Assembly (NCBI RefSeq): GCF_030269925.1
Contig: NC_085118.1
Span: 17,109,001 to 17,173,000, forward strand
Reading direction: 5' to 3'
DNA length: 64,000 bases
From: Bombyx mori
Taxonomy: Eukaryota > Arthropoda > Insecta > Lepidoptera > Bombycidae
Shown piece after piece: positions 30,087 to 41,559 of this stretch. Under the pieces are notes generated by a model. The model worked only from the letters and a program-made list of their open reading frames with translations, was not told where the DNA came from and did no database searches. Position 1 is the first letter of the stretch. Each line of letters begins with the position of its first letter. Made by a program: the position numbers and the translations under genes.

Positions 30087-30453
30087 TGTCGGAACACGCC
30101 AGGGATGGCTGAGCACTCGTAGTCGATTGAACTCAGTTTAGTCAATAAAATTTTTCAATAATAATTATTGAAACTCAACACACACAACTTTCACAATGAC
30201 AGGATAAACCGACAGTTTCGTTGCAGATACCGACAGACCGACTGACTGAGACGGACGGAATGACTGTCTGACACGGAATGCCACGACTCTGTCCACGTAC
30301 CGCCATTTTATACTGTGGCGTTACGTAGTCTACCCTTCATTTTGTGATATTTATCAAAACAACATCTCATCATTTAAAATAATAATCAAAACCACCGTCT
30401 TAATATTACTAAAAGTCGTTATCCACGACAACTAAAAGTCGTTATCCACGACA
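30087..30453 (-). repeat. LTR (5' LTR in element sense), 367 bp
   Basis: Partner of 25883-26249, with complete TG..CA ends (TGTCGG ... ACGACA) and the same internal 23-bp duplication. It is followed by TATT, the presumed target duplication. Confidence 0.92.
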
Positions 30454-30467
30454 TATTTAATATCGAA

Positions 30468-30595
30468 AGAATCATTACCTTTATCGTTGCTGTAAACAAT
30501 TGACGAGCGTTATACCATGCGCATGAGTCATGTTTTTTCGTGCGTGCAGCCGGCTCCATCGAATTATAAGACGTTGTCACGTCAAAACCACTGTA
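30468..30595. repeat. MITE-like repeat, internally deleted copy
   Basis: Shares both ends with 23500-23805 ('atcgttgctgtaaacaattg', 'cgcatgagtcatgttttttc', 'gacgttgtcacgtcaa') but lacks about 110 bp of the middle. Confidence 0.6.
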
Positions 30596-31150
30596 GATTT
30601 ATATATTAGTACCTATAGATTGCACTGCAGTTAATTCTAAATATTTCTAGTACCATATACCACCATATCTAGTACATCCAATGATGAATATATTAATTCT
30701 TTGAAAGATAAAATTTCAAGCTCCGTGATTCCAACAGCCCCATACACGCTACTGTAATGCACATTGGGAAAGATCAGAATATTCATTCAAGTACTAATAT
30801 TTTTTACACGTGCTTTCGCTCGCGCCAATGTAGAAATAAATCTATCCTTCGGGAATAGCATGTGTTAGCAAAAGGGGAATACCCACTCTCCATAGTGTGC
30901 TAGGCCCAAGATGGACATCAAATATTACTATAAAAATGTACTGATTCAAATTCTTAAATGTATTGGATATCTAAAAAATATATTGAAATTGACGCCACTA
31001 TTATAAAAAATATAATAAAAATAAAAACTCGTTTTGAGGTTAATTTTGTAATATCGGATTGTGAGATACTTCAAGAACTTTTCTTTTCTTAATGTTTAAG
31101 ATGTTCCTAATGTATTTTTATCCAATAGGGTATAAAAAACACACTTAATT
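30596..31150. other. No gene recognised
   Basis: AT-rich, nothing recognised. Confidence 0.35.
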
Positions 31151-31152
31151 CT

Positions 31153-31256
31153 TGTGGTGTTGCTAAGTGGTTACTCGAGCCCACATACATCTACAACGTA
31201 AATGCGCCACCCACCTTGAGATATAAGTTCTAAGGTCTCAAGTATAGTTACAAGTT
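31153..31256 (-). repeat. Bm1-like SINE internal fragment
   Basis: Only the block from 'gctaagtggttactcgagcc' to 'aagtatagttacaag' is present; both ends are missing. Confidence 0.75.
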
Positions 31257-31689
31257 AAAGTCCAATGGGTATGTCTTCGATGTTATTTTATGTGCATAAA
31301 ATTCATTAAAATCGATTGATTAATGATAATACTTAAAATGATTTATTTATATGTTTTATTTATATACTCAAAATATTTACTTTATACGTAAAAGGTTTTG
31401 AAGCTGGCAATATTTTTCCCGCAAAAATAAAAATCCTTGTTTTTTCAATAGAGTTACTTTTTTTAAACTACTTATTGTAAACTGTAGTGGCGCTTATTTG
31501 CAAGAAAGTAAATGCATATTTATTAATGACAAAATTAATGAACTAAGTATTTCTTCTATAATCTATTGTCCGCTTTGGGCCTAAAATGGGCTTTCCCCTT
31601 TCATGGTAATCGGTTTAAAAGTTGAGATGTAAAAGCGTACCAATCAATTATACTCACTTTGGCAATTTGAATAGACCACAGAACTGTGT

Positions 31690-32235
31690 CTATTTTCGTA
31701 AAGGTTAAAAAAGTACCCTCTAAGAGGATCGGGCAGATGAATGAGGTAGAGATAGAGGGTTCTTGTCAAACCGTTCTTTTCGATATCGGGTCGAGGGAAC
31801 CTGATCCTCCCCACGAACTCACACGGCGAGGGTCCGTCCTCTCTCCGCTCCTCTTTAATTTGTTTACTAACGACATTCCCCGGTCGCCGCCGACCCCTTC
31901 TTCGCCGACGACACGACCGTTTACCACTCGAGTAGAAATAAGTCCCTAATCGCGAAGAAACTCCAGAGCGAAGCCATATTCTTAGGACAGTAGTTCCGAA
32001 AATGTCGCATAGACATTAACCCAGCGAAAAGCACAACGGTGCTATTTCAAAGGGGAAATTGAACCCGTATTTCCTCCCGCATTAGGAGGAGGAACCTCAC
32101 TCCCCCGATTACTCTCTTCGGCCAATCAATACCCTGGGCCAGGAAAATCAAGTACCTGGGAGTTACCCTAGATGCATCCATGACATTCCGCCCACATATA
32201 AAACCAGTCCGCGACCGTACCACCTTTATTCTAGG
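31690..32235 (+). mobile_element. Jockey-clade LINE, internal RT fragment
   Basis: Plus-strand pieces match ORF2 of the element at 10381: VLSPLLFNLFTNDIPRSPPT, a degraded 'FADDTTVY' region read as SPTTRPFTTRVE after a frameshift, and later 'NPAKSTTVLFQ' and 'KYLGVTLDASMTFRPH' encoded in shifted frames. The fragment ends abruptly inside the thumb region, where LINE-A tail sequence begins. Confidence 0.8.
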
Positions 32236-32239
32236 CAGA

Positions 32240-32362
32240 CTCCCCTTTATTCTAGGCAGCGGCTTGGCTCTACCCCTGGCATTGCTGAAGTAAATGAGCG
32301 ACGGTAATCACTCCCCATCAGGTGGGCCGTATGCTCGTCTGCCTACAAGAGCAATAAAATAA
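32240..32362 (+). mobile_element. LINE-A 3' tail
   Basis: 'aggcagcggcttggctctac', 'gacggtaatcactccccatc', 'tatgctcgtctgcctacaag' and an A-rich end. It is fused directly to the Jockey fragment, with 'cctttattctaggcag' duplicated at the join. Confidence 0.75.
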
Positions 32363-32803
32363 AATAATAAATTTTTTAGACAATATATTATTATGACTAT
32401 TTTAAAAGAATTTCAGCTCAAACAATATTTAATTAAAATGAACTTGAAATGAAGCCCTTAGTAAAAAGCCAGCTCATTAGTGCGTTATCGCGGGCACACG
32501 CCTCTTGTGGCAATTAGGCATCGATCCAATCATCTAGCTCTTAAATAACTTGACAGGACCTATATTATACGAGCAATTCGATCGTAGGGTTAATTACAAA
32601 ACTTAGCAACGAGTGACACGCAATCGTGTAACGGAGATATATGTATTTGTCTTTTAATCAACCCTGGATGAGATAATTTCAATAGATACTGAAGATATGG
32701 AGGTAGGTGCCCGGGCAAACAGGACGACCTCACGCTATCCAGGCCACAAGTGCAAACACTTTAACTATACTCCAACCGAAAATACAAAATTTTAATAAAA
32801 AAA
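32363..32803. other. No gene recognised
   Basis: Nothing recognised. Confidence 0.35.
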
Positions 32804-33166
32804 GATGTGTTGTGTCGTGGGACACCGGATAAGAACGAAGTTCCTTAATATAAAAATATTAATTTCAAGTTCTATTCGAGGTATAAAGAAAATAATTATT
32901 CGGGTATACATTTTTCGTTATGATTTTTTTATTGATAAAAATAAATAAAAAACTACTTTACAAAGTTATCAACTTTATTTTATTCACAATGATTTATAAA
33001 AAATATATAATAATATGAAACAGCTATTTATATGAATAATAATAATAACCGTCATCACGTAGACTATAGATCTAAGACTATACATAAATAATAAAAATCT
33101 TACGTTACGGACGTTTTTTCCCGGTTAGGGTACCCCTCCGCATCATCCCATAAGGAACTTCGTTCC
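32804..33166 (+). repeat. Four-copy unclassified repeat, copy 3
   Basis: Same ends as the other copies, but the internal 'ggaggtttcgcaacaaccc' block is replaced by AT-rich sequence (32890-33090, 'attattcgggtatacat'), which is shared with copy 4. Confidence 0.65.
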
Positions 33167-33910
33167 AAAAACGTCTTCCCTTTGTCATGTGCCTACAAAA
33201 CCTACCGTAACAAAATAAAACGATAGTATCATCAGTGTACTCCAAGCCAATTAAGGATGTCTCAAAACCTACTACTGGTCAGATTTTGATGAAATTTAGA
33301 TATGGCCACATGGGAAGTAAGGGCTTTAAAAAAACATCAAAACTGTTCATCTAGAAAACTCTCTGAGGAAACAAACATAAAAATAGGCGAATTGATAACC
33401 TCCACTTTTTTTGAAGTTGGTTAAAAATACAATACAGCTCGTATAGGGTCGGAATAACAAATGACGTGATATACGCGATACATAGAGATGTCGAGTTCTC
33501 CGCGAAGGGAGTGCGGTCACGGCGCGCTCCCCACCGCTGTCGGACATTGACAAAACTGCGGATTTCAACGCCTCCCTAAACTAAATAGAAATGACACAAA
33601 AAATATTATTGTACTATAAACTCGTTGGTTCATCAGAACAGGTGAATCGTCGACGATCACAATAAATCTGACAAATAAAACAAATAAAAACTTAAAACTA
33701 GAAATAAATAAATGACAACTTTGATCGACCTTGCAGAGAAACACTCTGTTGTATAGAATCGTTTCTCTTGACCTTCTCTGCATCACTTTTTGTTGACTGA
33801 TAGATAACGCGTTAGGTATTAAGTCCGCCAAGATTTCAAAATACATAAAGCGTAAGAAAAAACGTAAGTTTTATTGAGATGAGTTTTACCATAGTTCCAT
33901 AGTACCATCT
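33167..33910. other. No gene recognised
   Basis: Short frames only; none shows a known motif. Confidence 0.35.
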
Positions 33911-34590
33911 TTTTATTTTTTCCTACCTACGGTGGAGGAGCCTTGAGAGGCTATTTCAGCTTCTCCTTGACGTGTAGGTAAGTTCACGGAGCTCAAACCG
34001 GGAGCGTTGCTAACACTGGCCCTAGCAAGAGCAGTGTTTCGCAGAATCTACCACCGGATCGAAAACGCGACCCACTGAGAAGATCCGACAAGAAACTCAG
34101 TGGGCTGTATCTATGGGTTAATTTACTCGTCGAGCCCTTCGTCGCAAGCGACGGGTTCGACGAAGACGGTGACCGGTGCTTGTGGTACCTAAAAGCACCG
34201 TTAATGGATCGGGAGGATCCGTAATGACATGCTTAAGGCGACGTCGACTGTTTACCATTCGATCTACATGATTGGGTATGTAATTACCGGCAGCCATGAC
34301 AAGAGGGTTTTCATTTCGTGCCACCTTCTCAAAGTGGCGCAATGATGCCGACTGTAAATATTTACTGACTAAGTCGAGCTCCAGGTCATCCTTATTCCTT
34401 AGGAACCATGGAGCTCCGACGGCTATCCTGCAAAAACGGGATTGAATGACTTGAAGAGGTTTCAAGTTGGTGCGGGCCGCATAAGCGAACACTACGCTTG
34501 CATAGGTCATGACGGGGAGTGTGCAAGTTTTGTAGAGTGTCGCCTTATTACGAACGGACAATTTACTTCGCTTGCAAATCATGGGATAGT
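33911..34590 (-). mobile_element. Jockey-clade LINE, 5'-truncated 3' end
   Basis: ORF2 C-terminus (34582-34118: MICKRSKLSVRNKATLYKTC, MTYASVVFAYAARTNLKPLQ, ending RRARRVN), then the typical 3' UTR with 'ctcagtgggtcgcgttttcg' and a T-rich end at 33911-33920. It is closely related to the copies at 40560 and 51600. It differs at the C-terminus from the full-length element at 10136, so at least two subfamilies are present. Confidence 0.88.
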
Positions 34591-34740
34591 AGCATCAAAA
34601 TACGAAAGATGACACGCAAATAGGATCAACAAGGCGGATCGATGCTGGGTTTAGCTAGTTAATAACAAGGTGAAGATCTTCCACCAGCGTGTAATTTTAC
34701 CCGGTAGACCGACGGTCTGAATGCTGTAGTTCGCAACTTG

Positions 34741-35072
34741 TTTTCTTTTTTGCTTAAATGGATGGATGACCTTAGGGCCCACCTGATGTTAAGTGGTTAT
34801 CAGAGCTCATAGACATCTCAACGTTAATGCCGCCACCCACCTTGAGATATGAGTTCTAAGGTCTCAGTATAGTTACATCGGCTGCCCTACCCTTCAAACC
34901 GAAAAACATTACTGCTTAGCGGCAGAAATGGGCAGGGTGGTGGTGCCGATCCTAGCGGGCTCACAAGACGTCCTACTACCAGCAAACACGTCCTACAACA
35001 GGTATATGTGTATATGTGCAATCTTGTAAAGGTCGTAAGCGAGATTCAAGCATCTGTCAAATATCTTGTGTT
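34741..35072 (-). repeat. Bm1-like SINE with a non-tRNA head (variant, copy 2)
   Basis: Same structure as 18261-18602: Bm1 tail and body, then 'gtatatgtgcaatcttgtaa', 'aggtcgtaagcgagattcaa' and 'gcatctgtcaaatatcttgtg' in place of the tRNA-like head. Confidence 0.75.
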
Positions 35073-35264
35073 CTACGATGGCTACCCGCCGCATCACCCT
35101 TCAGAACAGCATGAAAAAATGTTTCGCGACAGAAAATCAGATAGACTAGGTAAACTTAGACGACCAGGGGCAGCAGGCTGGAAGAAGCAAATGAATTAGC
35201 TCATTAGATTTTAGTATTACCTTCAGTTTTCGCGAGTCGTATGGACCGCCAAGAGAACAAACAA

Positions 35265-35570
35265 ATCTGTCCTCGAGCAACTTCGTATAGAAACGAGACT
35301 GTCGACGATTTGCTACCGGAAGGTTCTTGGTTATTTTGATCTTATTGCTCGGCGGCCACCAGACAATCTTGAAAGATTGATTGTGGTGGGCAAGGTGGAA
35401 GGGAAAAGACCCGCCGGCCGGCCACCAAACCGTTGGTCGGATCAGATAACTGCGGTCACTGGACTCTCTGTTGCGAACGCCCTGAGAGAAGCCGAAAACC
35501 GAAGCAAATGGAAGCTGAGGGTACAAAGAGCCACGAAGGGCTTTAAAGGACACGACCTTCAGCGATGAAG
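35265..35570 (+). mobile_element. RTE-like LINE, ORF C-terminus
   Basis: The plus-strand frame reads LRIETRLSTICYRKVLGYFD, LIVVGKVEGKRPAGRPPNRW, SDQITAVTGLSVANALREAE and ends FKGHDLQR before TGA at 35566-35568. This VxGKVEGKRxxGRPPxRWxDQI signature ends many RTE-like insect LINEs. The frame is open over the last 100 codons. The RT itself is missing. Confidence 0.75.
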
Positions 35571-35870
35571 TATTCGACTAAGAAGATGTACGATAACCGT
35601 CAAGTATTCGCAAAGTCGGAAATAATATAAGAACAACATATAAAGCTGATTCAAACCGCAACACTAGGTTTAATCAACTACATTATTTCATTATTTACTA
35701 AACCCAAATAATCTTTTTGACGCACACGGTATTCCCATACAGTCAAAGATTAAAGATCCACCCTGACTTTATATCAATAGAGATAAATAAGCGAATGAAT
35801 CATTCAGTTATAATATACACATGTATAATTGTTATCTACAAAACTTAATTTATTTATGTATTAAAATATT

Positions 35871-36048
35871 TCCTATTTCTGGCTTGAAGCAGTAATGCGT
35901 TTCGCCTTGAAGGGTGAGGCAGCTGCTGTAACTACACTGAGACCTTAGAACTCATATCTCAAGGTGGATGTTGGCATTTACGTTACCACTTAACACCAGT
36001 TGAGCTGTGAGCTCGTCCACCCATCTACGCAATAAAAAAATAAAAAAA
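35871..36048 (+). repeat. Bm1-like SINE 3' half
   Basis: Starts at 'cctatttctggcttgaagca', has a short deletion before 'taccacttaacaccag', and ends 'ctacgcaataaaaaa' immediately before copy 4 of the unclassified repeat. Confidence 0.8.
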
Positions 36049-36049
36049 A

Positions 36050-36325
36050 GAATGTGTGGTGTCGTATGGACACCGGATAGGAACGAAGTACCTTATTATA
36101 AAAATGTTAATTTTAAGTTCTATTCGAGGTATAAAGACAATAATTATTCGGGTATACATTTTTTATTATGATTTTTTTATTGATGAAAATAAATAAAAAA
36201 TATGTTATTTTTTGTACGAAAGTTCAGTCGTACACTGTGTACATTACTAATAAAAATCTTACGCTACGGACGTTTTTTCCTGGTTAGGGTACTCCTCCGC
36301 ATCGTCCCAGAAGGAACTTCGTTCT
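36050..36325 (+). repeat. Four-copy unclassified repeat, copy 4
   Basis: Abuts the A tail of the Bm1 copy ending at 36048. It is the shortest copy. The terminal motif is mutated to 'aaggaacttcgttct'. Confidence 0.65.
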
Positions 36326-37084
36326 AAAAATACTGTTGTAAAATAATATTGGAGGCATGCAACGACACCTACCCTGAATAGCAGCTGTCTGTTTCATTTA
36401 TAGTGTTTTTATAATGATTATTTTTATTTCTCTTTTAAAAAAATAGAAAAATAATAAGTTTTTATTTATTATAATTGCAATTAATATTAACATAGCTCTA
36501 CTAGGGTTCAGCTTTATACTGCCAAGCAATAATACGTTCCCGTTTGAAGTTACAATAACTGTTATCTTAATGTAATTGAATCCTCTGGCCTTATGGATGA
36601 AGTGGCCAGTTACATTAACTTCGACGCCTAAAACATTCTCTATCACTATAAAAGTAGTCCAAGTCGCAAACACCTATCGTCCTATGGCTATGAAATATCT
36701 AATATTATGAAAAACCTCTACACTTATTTCTTTTGAAGTGATACTTCTAATGTGACTTCCAATAAGGTTGCGTTAAATGTTTAACGCTACCATGGAATAG
36801 AAAGAGACAGAGCGAGAGTGAGTGCTCAAACGCATGCGCGTAGTAAACCTATTACAGGCCAGCGCGAGCGTTAGCAACGAATAGCCCCCATATTTTGATG
36901 AAATATGTATTTAAAAATATATGTAAATTTATTTTTCTATCTATAATTTAAAATATATATAACATAAATGTTGAAGAAGTCGCATCTTTATACACAGCAT
37001 TCCCTATTACAAGAGCAATCTGATTTAAGGATGAAAAATGAAGCAAACCACAATACTACACATCGAAAAAGAAGTTTCACTTCA
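36326..37084. other. No gene recognised
   Basis: Nothing recognised; AT-rich with one CpG-richer patch near 36830. Confidence 0.35.
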
Positions 37085-37582
37085 TCCAGTTGCACGCGCA
37101 CCGTTTTTATTTTAATTTAAGTTTTAATAATACTAGTAGTCCCCCGGTAGTCGAAATTAGACAATAGTTAAGTGAAATTATAATTAAGTTTGTACACTAT
37201 TATGATTCTATTTTCAAAGACTATTATACCTCTTTAATCACAGATTCCGCTAAGAATACATTTGAGACAAATATTAATAAAGGCAAACAATATTAATCTG
37301 TTCTCAATTTTACGACAGACTTTAAACAATAACAAATGTTTCACAATTGTCAATACACAAAGAATATATACTTATACGTATGTGTTGTGACAAATACATG
37401 GTAGTGTGTGTAACGTTTTCTTTATTGATTTAATGTATTTTTAACGCATAATTAAAAAAAAAATTAACATTCTGCACTCCTTCTCTATATTTTCTGTAAG
37501 TGTGGGAAATTTCGTTCTCCTCCGTCCGCGCAATTTTCGTAAAAACAGGTACAAAGTTTTTGCTTCACGTATTAATATATAG
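37085..37582 (+). repeat. Dispersed lepidopteran repeat, class unknown
   Basis: I recognise blocks such as 'gtcgaaattagacaatag', 'tgtgacaaatacatggtag', 'aacattctgcactccttc' and the end 'gcttcacgtattaatata' as a very common Bombyx repeat. No coding signature. Boundaries are approximate. Confidence 0.5.
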
Positions 37583-38090
37583 ATGTGGTACTATGAAGCC
37601 TAAAATTCAAAATTCTTCATCGGCGATATAGCTATTTTGTTAGATTATTCCTGTTCGCAAGGCCAGGGAAGATAAAAGTAACGACGCCTCGTTAACTGCG
37701 ACTGGGGTTTAGCTATTTACGAGCAATGTCAACGGCTCACATAAACTTTTAGAGGCAGCTATTGTCCGTGGCAACTACTGCCGGTTGTAACTTCAGTGGG
37801 TTTTTTTTGTCGACCTGACCGTAACTTTGTGCAGGCAGACTTTGGATGAGATCACGGCCCACCGGTACATAAAAACAAAGATGAAAATACTACCGTCCAA
37901 TTCGAAAGGTAAGCAATAAAAAAAATATTAAAAAAATAAAAGACATCTCGGGATCTAATATCTCAAATTTAAAATGATTGGCACTATCTATCGCTATGGC
38001 TAGAACCCGAAAGAAATACAGTAGGTATATTACGGTTGTAAATTTGTAATTATGTTTTTAAGTAATGGGGTATTCATTGAAAAAAGTGCT
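37583..38090. other. No gene recognised
   Basis: Nothing recognised. Confidence 0.35.
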
Positions 38091-38326
38091 TTTTTTATTG
38101 CTTTGGTGGGTGGACGAGCTTACGCCCCACCTGGTATTAAGTGGTTACCGGAGCCCATAGACATCTACAGCGTAAATGCCGCCGCCCACCTTGAGATATA
38201 AGTTCTAAGGTCTCAGTATAGTTACAACGGCTGCCCCACCCTTCAAACCGAAACGCATCACTGCTTCACGGCAGAAATAGACGGGGTAGTGCGGACTCAC
38301 AAGAGGTCCTACCACCAGTAAAAAAG
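38091..38326 (-). repeat. Bm1-like SINE, headless copy
   Basis: T-rich tail at 38091-38097, then the full body to 'gaggtcctaccaccagta', with a small deletion after 'gcagaaatagacggggtag'. Confidence 0.85.
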
Positions 38327-39082
38327 TAGTCTAATTTAAGAAACAAATTTTAAAATATTTACTGTATTTTTTTTATAATTTATTGACAATGTCATCCATC
38401 GCTTATCTAGGTGATGACGTCATCAGTGGCATAAAAATGCGAAGCAAATATTTATAAACTGTGACAAAGTACTTCTTTCGGCTTTTTATCAATGTCATCC
38501 GCTATCGATCAATAATTTGTATTTCACATGAGGCACTTAAATGGGTACAATAAGGCCAATAAAACGTCATTTGGAAAAAACAAAGTCATACATCAAATAT
38601 ATCTGATTAAACGTATTGATAATTATTATAGTATAATGATTCATTTAAAATCGGTTTTCCGTAATGAGCTAGCAGCCTATTCTTCGAAATGGTTTTCAAT
38701 CAATGAAAATTAAAAGGTTGTTAATGCATTGGTTACATTGGAACCACCGTTCAATTCCCGATTGTACTTATGATTTGTAGATGTTGCTAGAAGTTACTTT
38801 ATTATTAATACCTTACAAATGTTTTGGTTCTACTGTTAGTTTGTAAGAAGACTGAAATCTATCTCTATATATAAAAATGAATTGCTGTTCGTTAGTCTCG
38901 CTAAAACTCGAGAACGGCTGGACCGATTTTGGTCTTGAATTATTTGTGGAAGTCCAGAAACGGTTTAAAAGGTAGATAAATATGAAAATGCTCGGAATTG
39001 AATAAAAATAACAATTTTGTTCTTCCTTTGATGTGTCCCCTGTCGGACGGATTCCTTTTGTTTGTTTCAAGTTTATTTTATA

Positions 39083-40386
39083 CCTAGTCAGGTCATAAAT
39101 TCTGTCACTTGTTTAATGTAAAATAATTGAAACAATTTTATTCATTATGTAACCATTCATATACCAAAATGAACTTAAAACATAGATTCTTATGACACTA
39201 AAGTTTATTCAAAATGACCTCCGTGATTTCGAATACAGGCCTTCAATCTGCGCGGCCAGTCGTCTATCGCAGCACGAACGAGGTCCATGTCAATATCGGC
39301 GGCTGCCTTAATCAAAGATGTCTTGAGTGACTCCAAATTGGGATGAGGCTTTGAGCACGCCTTTTCCTCCAAGTGTTGCCATATCTTGTAATCTAACGGA
39401 TTCAAATCTGGACTGGAGGAGGGCCAGTCTTCGTGCCGGATGAAGTCGATTTCACGCGCCGCCAGCCAGTCTTGTGTGCTCTTCGCTCTATGAGCTGGCG
39501 CCGAATCTTGTTGGAATACCCAGTGCCGGTTATTGAACATGGTATGAGAAACAGGTTCCACAAGGTTCGTCAGGACTGTATTTTGATACACAACTGCATT
39601 CGTTTTTACACCTTTCTCACAAAAATGTACCTCTGTTAAGCCCCAATAAGAAACTCCCAACTATACCATGAGCGAGGATGGAAAATGACATCGTTGGACA
39701 CGCGGAATACGGTTGCTCGCTTCTTCACTACTGTGTGCGTACACCTTATCATTTTGTTTGTTGTAGCTCTCTTCTACGGTAAAAATTTTTTCATCCGAAA
39801 AAAGAATTTCCCGATATTTTTTTCCCGCGTACCGCTTCAACAAAGCGCGGCATCTCTTCAGTCTCAGGTCCATTAGACGAGCATTCAAACGATGTCCTGT
39901 TTTTCTTCGATATGCCCGAAGCCCTAAGTCTTCATTTAACTCCCTTTTCACCGTAGTTCTGCTTAACCCCATCTGAAGGGCCAACAGTTTCTGCTTACGT
40001 TTGGGGTTTCTTTAAATTCGCGCCTTCACAGCTTTTAGCACTGCTGGAGTCCTAACAGACCGAGGGCGACCACTTCTTGACCTGTCATCTACACTAGAGT
40101 CTTCATTGTATCGTTTGATGGTACGATAAACGAATCTTTTGGTTATATTCAAATTTTTCAGTATGTTAAAAATTTGAATTGGCGCGTAACCGCAACGATG
40201 CAACGCAATAACTGCAACACAGTCTTCTTTAAGCGTCCACTCCTTATTTAAAAATGAGTATAATTCTAAAAGTATACATTTTTATTTTCATGAACAATTC
40301 GAAACTCGAATTCAATAAACTTTTTTGTGGCCAGCATTCTAAAAGAAAAGTTTTTACTGTGTGACAATACTTATGACCTGACTAGT
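39083..40386 (-). mobile_element. mariner (DD37D, maT-like), 1,304 bp
   Basis: The terminal inverted repeats share CTAGTCAGGTCATAA (39084-39098 and the complement at 40371-40385) and extend imperfectly to 'tgtcac'. TA dinucleotides flank both ends (39081-39082 and 40387-40388). Comparison with the uninterrupted sequence at 51275-51300 confirms that the host repeat was split at a TA. The element encodes one transposase on the minus strand, now a pseudogene. Confidence 0.92.
39205..40251 (-). pseudogene. mariner transposase pseudogene
   Basis: A single minus-strand frame covers the whole transposase without frameshift. It starts with a helix-turn-helix region (NKEWTLKEDCVAVIALHRCG, GYAPIQIFNILKNLNITK) and a GRPRS linker, then a second HTH (GLSRTTVKREL). 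The catalytic domain has FSDEKIFTVE, WVFQQDSAPAHRAK and SSSPDLNPLDYKIW. Thirty-seven residues separate the second and third Asp (DD37D), as in the maT/Bmmar1 group. Two in-frame stops break it, TAA at 40012-40014 and TAG at 39661-39663, and no ATG is visible at the expected start. All three catalytic Asp are retained, so decay is recent or light. Confidence 0.92.
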
Positions 40387-40559
40387 TACAAATGTTTAGG
40401 TTTTTCATTTATCGATTGAGGCACTACGGAGTCTGCCGGGTCAGCTAGTTAATAAATAAATAAATGAATGATCTTTGTAAGAGTTTATGTCTTGAAAATG
40501 TTGTTATCTTCCGGTCGTCGTTCTCGTCGAAACCATTGAGCCCGCGAAGTAAATTATCT

Positions 40560-41172
40560 ACAAAACTAGGATACGCCCCGTCATGACCTATGCAAGCGTA
40601 GTGTTTGCTCACGCGACCCGCACCAACTTGAAACCTCTTCGAGTCATTCAATCCCGTTTTTGCAGGATAGCCGTCGGAGCACCATGGTTCCAAAGGAACG
40701 TGGATCTCCATGATGACCTGGAGCTTGACTCAGTCAGTAAGTATTTACATCATTGCGCCACTTTGAGAAGGTGGCACAACATGAAAACCCTCTTGTCGTG
40801 GCTGCCGGTAATTACATACCCGATCCCGTGGACCGAATGGTAAACAGTCAACATCGCCCTAAACACGTCATTACGGATCCTTCCGATCCATTAACGGTGC
40901 TCTTAGGTACCTCAAGCACCGGTCACCGTCCTCGCCGAAACCGTCGCTTGCGACGAAGGCCTCGGCGAGTAAATTAACTCTCAAAGCCCACCAAGTTTCT
41001 CGCCGAATCTTCTCAGTGGGTCGCGTTCCCGATCCGGTGGTAGATCCGAAGCACTGCTTTTCCTAAGGTTAGTGTTAGCAACAACGTGAGGTTTGAGCCC
41101 CGTGAGCTCACCTACTAGTTCGGTGAATCTAGAATAACCCATCGATTTTACTACAATAGGTAGGAAAAAAGT
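40560..41172 (+). mobile_element. Jockey-clade LINE, 5'-truncated 3' end
   Basis: ORF2 C-terminus on plus (MTYASVVFAHATRTNLKPLR at 40583, later VDRMVNSQHRPKHVITDPSD, ending RRRPRRVN) with one frameshift near 40750. The 3' UTR 'tctcagtgggtcgcgttccc' follows, with an A run at 41165-41172. The 5' truncation lies only about 110 bp from the end of the Helitron-like repeat. Confidence 0.88.
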
Positions 41173-41559
41173 TGCTATCTTGAAGCCATTTAATGTTTAC
41201 GTTTATTTAAATAAAATCTGTGTCAACGGCGACAACGAAGCCGCGACGCCGTGACGCATCACTACCGAATTAATTTCCCAAAAAACAAAATGTTCCTCGA
41301 AAAGTGCACATTAAATGAGTAATTTGATTACCCTTTTAATAATCAGTACATATTTTTATGATTATTAACGTATTAAATATGTTTTTTAAATAGCGTATTG
41401 TTTATTTGACATCAACTTCCCGTAGTATCAGTACTTACTGTAAACGGGAATCCCATAATAATGTGTGAATTTCGATTACGTATTTCAAAATAGAGATGGG
41501 ATTTTTATTCCAAAAATTACCCACACGTAACGGATGCGTGAGGAATGTTTTTATTTTGT
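41173..41559. other. No gene recognised
   Basis: Nothing recognised. Confidence 0.35.

Larger units (their letters stand above)
25883..30453 (-). mobile_element. Ty3/gypsy-type LTR retrotransposon with rearranged interior
   Basis: 4.57 kb in all: two 367-bp LTRs, a TATT target duplication, and a minus-strand interior with a PBS-like site beside the right LTR. In sense order it has a gag zinc knuckle remnant (29638-29682), a Bm1 SINE interrupted by an R1 fragment, an integrase C-terminus (28745-28550), then a protease (about 27800-27560), a possible pol C-terminus (27070-26970), a hairpin-repeat region and the 3' LTR. Protease after integrase is not the normal Ty3 order, and RT, RNase H and the integrase core are absent. 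The element cannot be autonomous. Near-identical LTRs beside an old interior suggest a non-autonomous element moved in trans, or LTR gene conversion. Confidence 0.85.
38862..40448 (+). mobile_element. Helitron-like repeat interrupted by a mariner
   Basis: The host repeat is 38862-39082 plus 40387-40448. It starts TCTCTATATATAAAAATG after an A and ends GCCGGGTCAGCTAG before a T, fitting the A|TC...CTRR|T rule of Helitrons. The same repeat recurs at 50250-51349. It encodes no protein, and the subterminal hairpin expected of Helitrons is weak (CTG..CAG), so the class is tentative. Confidence 0.6.
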
